Source: Bacteroidota bacterium (GTDB taxonomy: Bacteria; Bacteroidota; Bacteroidia; Chitinophagales; Chitinophagaceae). Taken from it: a stretch of DNA of 6,609 bases. Below, piece after piece: positions 1 to 4,309 of the stretch; position 1 is the first letter of the stretch, and each line of letters begins with the position of its first letter. Under the pieces are notes generated by a model. That model had not been told where the DNA came from, did not search any database, and saw nothing but the letters and a program-made list of their open reading frames with translations. Location: NCBI GenBank assembly GCA_023391015.1, contig JAEWBT010000001.1, positions 1 to 6,609 on the forward strand. The letters are read 5' to 3'. The position numbers and the translations under genes are program-made.

Positions 1-153
1 CTCTATGCCTTTATCAAGAATAGTCAGAATGCCATTGCCAAGGGCGATCCACGGGCAGTAGAAGTCAAAAAGAAATGGAACGGGGCCATGCCGGCTTTCC
101 CGCAACTTTCGGACGAACAGATCGACGCGATTCTGGCTTATGTAGAGCAGTAA
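1..153 (+). CDS. Cytochrome c, class I, C-terminal fragment (5' end outside window)
   Basis: This is the open 3' end of a gene that enters from the left edge; 50 codons remain before a TAA stop at 151-153. The visible protein ends with a Met-Pro-Ala-Phe-Pro motif (Met at codon 88-90), followed by LSDEQIDAILAYVEQ. In class I c-type cytochromes this is the usual arrangement: the methionine is the second axial ligand of the haem iron, and the following acidic segment is the C-terminal helix that packs against the N-terminal helix. The CXXCH haem-binding site would lie upstream and is not in the window, so haem attachment cannot be confirmed here. Such domains act in the periplasm as electron carriers, either alone or fused to dehydrogenases, and which applies cannot be told from 50 residues. 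The gene converges with the next one, with 10 bp between the two stop codons. Confidence 0.75.
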   Translation, partial: LYAFIKNSQNAIAKGDPRAVEVKKKWNGAMPAFPQLSDEQIDAILAYVEQ

Positions 154-163
154 AAAATTAGCC

Positions 164-718
164 TTAGTTTGCCGAAAACAGCAACTCAAAGCTGTCGCCC
201 TCATCTTCTAGTTCAAAGAGTTCTTGCATATACTCTTTGATTTTTTCGTATTCGCCGGTGGTCATGGGAAAGAAGTGCTGGTAAAGCAAATAAGGCTTTT
301 GCTTTTGCGGGGCTTCCCGGAACCACGACACCCGCAACTGCGATTCGGCTGCGTCCAATACATCGGCTCCGGTGGCCAGTCCGCCACTGCCGTAGGGTAA
401 GGTTTTCTTTCGTCCCCGGATAAAGCCATAAGTCCGCTGACAGGAAATGGTTTTGGTGTCTAACTGCACTTCTTCTGTTAGAAACAGAGCCGTCACGCGC
501 CCCCACACCGGATAGCCAACAACCCCCAGGAGCAGCAACCACAAAATAAGATAATTCTTGACCTGAAACGCCGACAGCCACAGCGGCGCCCACAAAAACG
601 CCCCGACGAGCAGCAGGATCAGCACCAAAAACGCAACCCGAACAACCGGAGTCGTCCGCAGCTGCGAGGTGATAAAAACCGTTTTCCCGTCCGACTCAAT
701 AAGGGTTTGAAGTTGCAT
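164..718 (-). CDS. Hypothetical protein with two transmembrane segments (184 aa)
   Basis: I do not recognise a named family. From the ATG at 718 the protein has a short polar N-terminus (residues 1-23) and two hydrophobic stretches, at about 24-49 (rich in Leu, Val and Ala) and 55-79. A soluble C-terminal part of about 105 residues follows, ending in a very acidic tail (ELEDEGDSFELL, near 169-180). The frame stays open upstream to a TTG at 769, but that TTG lies inside the purL terminator stem, so the ATG at 718 is the better start. There is no clear Shine-Dalgarno sequence, as is usual in Bacteroidota. A weak -7-like element (TTATTTTG, seven of eight to TAnnTTTG) sits at 748-755. The two-helix hairpin plus soluble domain resembles small membrane-anchored PH-like or DUF proteins, but this is inference only. 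The gene is transcribed towards the cytochrome gene and separated from purL by a terminator, so it is probably its own unit. Confidence 0.7.
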   Translation of the reverse strand: MQLQTLIESDGKTVFITSQLRTTPVVRVAFLVLILLLVGAFLWAPLWLSAFQVKNYLILWLLLLGVVGYPVWGRVTALFLTEEVQLDTKTISCQRTYGFIRGRKKTLPYGSGGLATGADVLDAAESQLRVSWFREAPQKQKPYLLYQHFFPMTTGEYEKIKEYMQELFELEDEGDSFELLFSAN

Positions 719-758
719 AAGCGCTTTGCATTCCAGAACGAGCTTCACAAAATAAGAT

Positions 759-804
759 AAAAAAAACAACAGGTTTGAAAAAGGATTGTTTTCAAACCTG
801 TTGT
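759..804 (-). terminator. Intrinsic terminator of purL
   Basis: A perfect 16-bp inverted repeat joins 766-781 (ACAACAGGTTTGAAAA) and 789-804 (TTTTCAAACCTGTTGT) around a 7-nt loop at 782-788. Read on the minus strand, the stem is followed at once by a run of T (complement of A759-A765), the classic rho-independent layout. On the plus strand the bases after the stem are CAAAAATTT, so it should work only for the minus strand. It begins 23 nt after the purL stop codon and ends about 40 nt before the ATG of the next minus-strand gene, which makes read-through into that gene unlikely. Confidence 0.9.
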
Positions 805-827
805 CAAAAATTTGGGAAGGTTCATTC

Positions 828-3065
828 CTACGCCGTCAGCAATTTCTCCAGCGACTCGTCATAGGCTTTTTTCCAATCCGGCAGGTAGCCCCAGCTTTTT
901 CCTTCTACGCATATTTCACCGGTCGCCTTCACGCAGCCCAGCTTCACAAACGCCTGATCGCCTACCTCGGCTTCAAATACCGGAACCAAAGCGGTTTTCA
1001 CACTTACTACAATACGGCCGGCGCTTTCGCCAAACAGCAGCACGTCTTTCCGGATGCCTTCGGGAAGGTCGAGCTCAAAGCCGAGATTTCCGGCCATGGC
1101 GCTTTCCAGCAGGGTGGCAAACAAGCCGCCTTCCGAGCAATCGTGCGCGCTTTGAATAAGTTTCTCGCCAATGAGGCGGCGCACCGTTTCCTGCAACAGC
1201 ACTTCTTCTTCCAGATGGAAGCGCGGGGCCGGACTGTAGCGCACGTTGCACAGGTGGTGCAGGTATTCCGAAGAACCCATCTCATCGGCGTGGCGGCCCA
1301 AGAGGTAAATGGTATCGCCTGCGCCTTTGAAGCCCAGGGTCATCTTGTCGGCCATGTCATCCAGAATGCCTACCATGCCAATTGTAGGCGTGGGGAATAC
1401 CGGGCCGTCTTCGCTTTGGTTGTAGAAGCTCACGTTGCCGCCCGTTACCGGCGTGTGGAACGCTTCGCAGGCCGCGCCCATGCCTTTAATGGCGTGCACG
1501 AATTGCCAATACACTTCCGGGTTATACGGGTTGCCGAAGTTGAGGCAGTTGGTCACGCCCACCGGCAAGCCACCCGAGCAGGAAATGTTGCGCGCCGCCT
1601 CGGCTACCGCCATCGCCGCGCCCTGAAACGGATTGGCTTCCACATAACGACCGTTGCAATCCACCGACATCGCGAGGCCTTTATTCGCGCCATGAATGCG
1701 CACCACCGCTGCGTCGGATGGTGCGTTGGTATTGGTGTTGCCGGTGCCCACCATGCTGTCGTACTGTTCCCAAATCCAGCGCTTGGAGGCGATGTTGGGC
1801 AGCTGAATCAGTTCGTAGGCTACCGCTTTGAGGTCGCCGGGAACGGGAATAGTGGACTCATCAAAAGCCGCAACTTCTGCCAGGTATTTTGGTTCAGTGT
1901 ATTCGCGCTGATAGACCGGCGCACCGCCGCCCAGCACCAGGCTTTCGGCAGGCACATCGGCCACCAGCGTGCCGTGCATGTAATATTTGAGGCGCGGCTC
2001 GGTGGTTACTTCGCCAATCTGCACGCAGTGGATATCCCACTTGTCGAAAATGCGCTGAATCGCTTCTTCCTCGCCTTTCTTCACCACAATCAGCATCCGC
2101 TCCTGGCTTTCACTGAGCAGCATTTCCCACGGCTTCATATCGGCCTGCCGGGTGGGCACGCGGTCGAGGTGTATAATCATCCCGTGCTCGCCTTTGGCGC
2201 TCATCTCGGAGGTAGAGCAGGTAATGCCCGCCGCGCCCATGTCTTGCATTCCAATCACCACGCGCGTCTGGATCACTTCCAAGCACGCTTCGAGCAATTT
2301 CTTTTCTTCAAACGGGTCGCCTACCTGCACGGCCGGCAGTTGTTCTGCACTGTTTTCATTAATGTCGGCGGATGCGAAGGAAGCGCCGCCGATACCGTCT
2401 TTTCCGGTGGCTGCGCCTACGATAAATACCGGGTTGCCTTCTCCGTAGCTTGTGGCGCTCACGGTGTCGCCCGCCTTCACTACGCCCACGCTCATGGCGT
2501 TGACGAGGGGGTTGGTTTGATAGCAATTCTCAAAATAGGCTTCGCCCGCCACCGTGGGCACGCCAAAGCAGTTGCCGTAGTGGCTGATGCCCTTCACAAC
2601 GCCTTTCACCAGCCAGCGCGTCTTGGGGTTGTCCACCTTGCCGAAGCGCAGGGAGTTGAGGGCCGCAATGGGCCGCGCGCCCATCGTGAAAATATCGCGG
2701 TGGATGCCGCCAACGCCGGTAGCCGCGCCCTGAAACGGCTCGATGGCCGAGGGGTGGTTGTGGCTTTCAATCTTAAACACACAGCCCAGCCCGTCGCCGA
2801 TGTCCACCAGTCCGGCGTTTTCTTCACCGGCTTTCACCAGCAGGCGTTCGCCGTCGCGGGGCAGGGTTTTGAGCCAAGTAATCGAGTTTTTGTAGGAGCA
2901 GTGTTCGCTCCACATCACCGAGTACATCGCTACTTCGTTGAAGTTGGGCGTGCGTCCGAGGATGGATTTAATCTGCTCGTATTCTTCTTCGCGCAGGCCG
3001 AGCTTAACGGCTTGTTCGGCAGTGGCTTCAAAAGTTTGATAAGGGGCGGCGTGAGTGGCTTCCAT
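828..3065 (-). CDS. purL: Phosphoribosylformylglycinamidine synthase subunit PurL (small type, 745 aa)
   Basis: This is the synthetase subunit of FGAM synthase. It catalyses the fourth step of de novo purine biosynthesis: FGAR, ATP and glutamine-derived ammonia give FGAM in the cytosol. The length matches the small Bacillus-type PurL (about 740 residues), not the single-chain type of about 1,300 residues. The small form needs separate PurQ (glutaminase) and PurS, neither of which is in this window. Visible family motifs are WSEHCSYK (residues 52-59, with the conserved active-site His55), ESHNHPS (100-106, metal-binding Glu and the second conserved His), FQGAATGVGGIHRDIFTMGA (111-130), MQDMGAAGITCSTSEMS (273-289), LSESQERM (317-324) and HDCSEGGL (641-648). 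Both AIRS-like halves are present and intact. The frame is open to an ATG at 3197, but those 44 extra residues look unlike PurL. An exact TAnnTTTG element lies just before the ATG at 3065, so I place the start there. Confidence 0.97.
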   Translation of the reverse strand: MEATHAAPYQTFEATAEQAVKLGLREEEYEQIKSILGRTPNFNEVAMYSVMWSEHCSYKNSITWLKTLPRDGERLLVKAGEENAGLVDIGDGLGCVFKIESHNHPSAIEPFQGAATGVGGIHRDIFTMGARPIAALNSLRFGKVDNPKTRWLVKGVVKGISHYGNCFGVPTVAGEAYFENCYQTNPLVNAMSVGVVKAGDTVSATSYGEGNPVFIVGAATGKDGIGGASFASADINENSAEQLPAVQVGDPFEEKKLLEACLEVIQTRVVIGMQDMGAAGITCSTSEMSAKGEHGMIIHLDRVPTRQADMKPWEMLLSESQERMLIVVKKGEEEAIQRIFDKWDIHCVQIGEVTTEPRLKYYMHGTLVADVPAESLVLGGGAPVYQREYTEPKYLAEVAAFDESTIPVPGDLKAVAYELIQLPNIASKRWIWEQYDSMVGTGNTNTNAPSDAAVVRIHGANKGLAMSVDCNGRYVEANPFQGAAMAVAEAARNISCSGGLPVGVTNCLNFGNPYNPEVYWQFVHAIKGMGAACEAFHTPVTGGNVSFYNQSEDGPVFPTPTIGMVGILDDMADKMTLGFKGAGDTIYLLGRHADEMGSSEYLHHLCNVRYSPAPRFHLEEEVLLQETVRRLIGEKLIQSAHDCSEGGLFATLLESAMAGNLGFELDLPEGIRKDVLLFGESAGRIVVSVKTALVPVFEAEVGDQAFVKLGCVKATGEICVEGKSWGYLPDWKKAYDESLEKLLTA

Positions 3066-3070
3066 GGGCG

Positions 3071-3078
3071 CAAAAGTA
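3071..3078 (-). promoter_or_regulatory. Bacteroidota -7 promoter element of purL
   Basis: On the minus strand this reads TACTTTTG, an exact match to the Bacteroidota -7 consensus TAnnTTTG. Only five bases (CGCCC) separate it from the purL ATG at 3065, so transcription would begin at or within a few bases of the start codon, giving a leaderless or nearly leaderless mRNA. A TTG that could serve as the -33 element is the complement of CAA at 3103-3105, but the 24-bp gap is slightly longer than the usual 17-23. The element also supports choosing the 3065 start over the upstream one. Confidence 0.55.
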
Positions 3079-3225
3079 AGCTGCGAAACGTGTAGGGCAT
3101 TGCAAGCATGACCCAAACACTCCATAAAGGTTGGTTGGAAGGGAAATGCGCTTTTAAAAACATCGGACAATACAGGAAGCATTATGACTAGAATCATTTT
3201 TATTTTTAAATGCTATCAGTCAGTC

Positions 3226-3253
3226 TTGACAATGTTTATTTGAAATTTAAAAT
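3226..3253 (+). promoter_or_regulatory. Sigma-70-like promoter candidate (TTGACA-N16-TAAAAT)
   Basis: TTGACA at 3226-3231 is a perfect -35 hexamer of the E. coli type. It is followed after 16 bp by TAAAAT at 3248-3253, five of six to TATAAT. It would drive the 242-residue gene with a leader of roughly 215 nt. Bacteroidota housekeeping promoters normally use a different consensus, so this may be a chance match in AT-rich DNA or a sign of foreign origin. An overlapping TTTATTTG at 3235-3242 is seven of eight to the Bacteroidota -7 element, which leaves the true signal unclear. Confidence 0.3.
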
Positions 3254-3258
3254 AATCA

Positions 3259-3274
3259 AAGTCACTACTGACTT
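3259..3274. promoter_or_regulatory. Operator-like inverted repeat AAGTCA-CTAC-TGACTT
   Basis: Six-base arms AAGTCA (3259-3264) and TGACTT (3269-3274) flank a 4-bp spacer, giving perfect dyad symmetry. It begins 5 bp after the TAAAAT of the candidate promoter, where a transcript would start. The same AGTCA/TGACT core recurs at 3185-3189, 3218-3222 and 3386-3390. This layout is typical of a repressor site, but no regulator gene is visible in the window and the assignment is inference. Confidence 0.3.
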
Positions 3275-3391
3275 CATGTTTCTTAATTTTAAGATGATAT
3301 TTATCGTATCCGACTGAATTATTTTCAAATTAAAAATAACGTGTGTTGCAGATGATTAAGGTCATTTTTAAAACGAAAAGCTATTAGTCAG

Positions 3392-3399
3392 TATCTTTA
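3392..3399 (+). promoter_or_regulatory. Possible Bacteroidota -7 element for the 242-aa gene
   Basis: TATCTTTA matches seven of eight positions of TAnnTTTG, with A in place of the final G. It directly abuts the second GCTATYAGTCAGT repeat. No TTG stands at the expected -33 distance; the nearest upstream TTG is at 3346-3348. If it is used, the transcript would start near 3405 and carry the GC-rich hairpin in a leader of about 70 nt. Confidence 0.25.
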
Positions 3400-3441
3400 A
3401 AGGCCTTTTGGAGTCTTCCGGCCACCGCCGGGAGGCCCTTT
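3399..3441 (+). promoter_or_regulatory. GC-rich hairpin in the leader of the 242-aa gene
   Basis: A stem of ten pairs (two of them G-U) joins 3413-3422 and 3427-3436 around the tetraloop CACC, with CCGGC/GCCGG next to the loop. An outer helix can form between AAAGG (3399-3403) and CCTTT (3437-3441), leaving a bulge at 3404-3412. AAAGGCCTTT at 3399-3408 is itself a perfect palindrome, which offers an alternative fold. The stem is followed by a moderately T-rich stretch (3439-3456) that is not a clean U-run, so it could be a weak terminator, an attenuator or simply a structured leader. Confidence 0.45.
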
Positions 3442-3477
3442 GTTTATGCTATTTTTCCCAAAACCCTTTTTGTAACA

Positions 3478-4206
3478 ATGCCCCGCCCTGCTGCTACCCC
3501 TTCTCAGCCACCTGTTGATGCTGCCAGGGGTAAAAAATCTACCGGCCAGCCTCCTAAAGTATTGCATCTTCCACGCCTGCCCAACAAGGACGCGGATGTG
3601 GCCAACGTGGCGCTGGCCGTAGCCCGGAAATGGGCCACGCAGCCACACATCACGCTGGTTTGGGCAACGGCGGCGCAGTTTATGGCCGATGCCGCAGCCT
3701 TTGAGACCAACACGCTCGCCCGGGCCGCAGCCGGTGGGCAGCGGCCCGCTACGAAAGCCGGTTTGCGGGCACTGGACAAAGCCATTAACGAAGGCGCATC
3801 GGCTTTGAAGATTTCCATTCAGCAGAAGTTTGGCAAGGCAGCGGCCTTTGCACATTACAGCCGCTATGGTATTGAGAAAGAAGTGCGGGGCTACCTGATT
3901 CCCAGAGACCGGGCACGGCGACTGGCGGCCTTGCCGCTGGTGGTGGCAGCCGTGCAAGCCGACGGAACTGGTAGCGGGCGCTACGACGTGGCCTTTTGGA
4001 CGGACTTGCTATCGGCTTACCGGCAGGCGCTGGAGGTGGATAGCGCGGCGGATGGCCGTATCTCCACGCTGGCGGCCACCAAGAACCGGCAAAAGAAAGC
4101 CTTGTTGAAGGTCATGCGTGCCCTGCAACTAACGCTTCAGGCCAACTACCCCGACACCTACGAGGCGGTGTACCGGGCATGGGGCTGGCAGAAGGAAGAC
4201 TATTGA
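3478..4206 (+). CDS. Hypothetical soluble alanine-rich protein (242 aa), function unknown
   Basis: I cannot assign a function. The ATG at 3478 is the first possible start in frame after a stop at 3385-3387, and TGA at 4204-4206 ends the gene. No Shine-Dalgarno sequence is visible. The protein has a proline-rich, probably disordered N-terminus (1-36), then mostly Ala-, Leu- and Arg/Lys-rich sequence that looks helical. There is no signal peptide or membrane segment. The C-terminal half holds the most distinctive residues: HYSRYGIEK (126-134), YLIPRDRARRLAAL (139-152), AFWTDLLSAYRQAL (172-185) and a closing QANYPDTYEAVYRAWGWQKE (221-240). From memory, similar C-termini occur in uncharacterised, often multi-copy Bacteroidota proteins, but I cannot verify this. 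The regular aromatic and basic spacing suggests a folded helical domain, possibly binding nucleic acid or protein; that is a guess. It stands alone, flanked by hairpins at 3413-3436 and 4212-4232. Confidence 0.8.
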   Translation: MPRPAATPSQPPVDAARGKKSTGQPPKVLHLPRLPNKDADVANVALAVARKWATQPHITLVWATAAQFMADAAAFETNTLARAAAGGQRPATKAGLRALDKAINEGASALKISIQQKFGKAAAFAHYSRYGIEKEVRGYLIPRDRARRLAALPLVVAAVQADGTGSGRYDVAFWTDLLSAYRQALEVDSAADGRISTLAATKNRQKKALLKVMRALQLTLQANYPDTYEAVYRAWGWQKEDY

Positions 4207-4211
4207 GGAGA

Positions 4212-4232
4212 GGGGAAGAGTCGCTCTTTCCC
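4212..4232 (+). other. Stem-loop just after the 242-aa gene, possible weak terminator
   Basis: GGGGAAGAG (4212-4220) pairs with CTCTTTCCC (4224-4232) over nine pairs, one of them G-U, around a 3-nt TCG loop that may open to five. It starts 6 nt after the TGA stop. There is no T-run after it on either strand, so a standard rho-independent terminator is not supported. It may stabilise the mRNA 3' end or assist termination in another way. Confidence 0.35.
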
Positions 4233-4267
4233 GGCAATGCTGCTGTGGGGGGCGGACCGGTGTATTG

Positions 4268-4296
4268 TTTGTTTTGTGGTTTAATACCTACCTTTC
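4268..4296 (+). promoter_or_regulatory. Candidate promoter of the subtilase gene
   Basis: TTTG at 4268-4271 and TACCTTTC at 4289-4296 are 17 bp apart. This resembles the Bacteroidota -33 TTTG and -7 TAnnTTTG pair, with one mismatch in the last base of the -7 element. Transcription would begin near 4300, leaving a leader of about 10 nt before the ATG at 4310. A second near-match, TATTCTTTG just before the ATG, has one base too many between TA and TTTG. Confidence 0.35.
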
Positions 4297-4309
4297 CTAT
4301 TCTTTGAAT

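Larger units (their letters stand above)
3184..3392. repeat. Pair of diverged direct repeats (3184-3224 and 3352-3392), with a fainter middle copy
   Basis: Aligned without gaps at an offset of 168 bp, 3184-3224 and 3352-3392 agree at 30 of 41 positions. Conserved blocks are ATGAYTA, TCATTTTTA and GCTATYAGTCAGT, with identical spacing in both copies. A third, weaker alignment at half that offset (84 bp) links 3181-3256 to 3265-3340, with about 44 of 76 matches counted by eye. It shares TGACT at 3185/3269 and an A/T-rich block ending AAAATAA or AAAATAA-like at 3255/3339. The middle copy is barely above background against the third one. AT-rich DNA raises chance similarity, so only the outer pair is reasonably firm. 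The two GCTATYAGTCAGT blocks each lie directly before a promoter-like element. Confidence 0.5.
3066..3477. other. Gene-free divergent intergenic region, AT-rich in the middle
   Basis: This 412-bp stretch lies between the divergent purL and the 242-residue gene. Positions 3066-3180 have mixed composition and hold the purL promoter. Positions 3185-3400 are very AT-rich, in sharp contrast to the GC-rich genes on both sides. Positions 3401-3440 are GC-rich and fold into a hairpin. The only small plus-strand reading frame noticed is 13 codons long (ATG at 3276, stop at 3315-3317), with no sign of translation. The repeats, promoter-like elements and hairpin are listed separately. I see no tRNA, known riboswitch or transposon end. 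Confidence 0.8.

Noticed and set aside
719..769. TTG start at 769 for the two-helix membrane protein
   Set aside because: It lies within the purL terminator stem and adds 17 residues with no visible function; the ATG at 718 gives a sensible N-terminus before the first membrane segment.
786..3095. Very long plus-strand open frame (769 codons) opposite purL
   Set aside because: The minus strand encodes an unmistakable full-length PurL with all motifs. The opposite frame is rich in His, Ala, Arg and Phe with no recognisable domain, as expected when a GC-biased gene is read backwards. It would also begin inside the purL terminator.
3066..3197. N-terminal extension of PurL to the ATG at 3197
   Set aside because: The extra 44 residues have no likeness to PurL, the 745-aa form matches the family length, and the -7 promoter element lies inside the would-be extension.
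3276..3317. 13-codon leader peptide (ATG at 3276) before the orphan gene
   Set aside because: Short frames like this are expected by chance in AT-rich DNA; there is no ribosome-binding signal and no run of regulatory codons.
3397..3957. Minus-strand open frame overlapping the start of the 242-aa gene
   Set aside because: It is rich in Gly, Arg, Pro and Cys with no domain and is antisense to the better supported plus-strand gene; most likely a shadow.
4265..4309. TTG start at 4265 for the subtilase
   Set aside because: It would place 15 residues before a well-formed signal peptide and would start upstream of the best promoter candidate.
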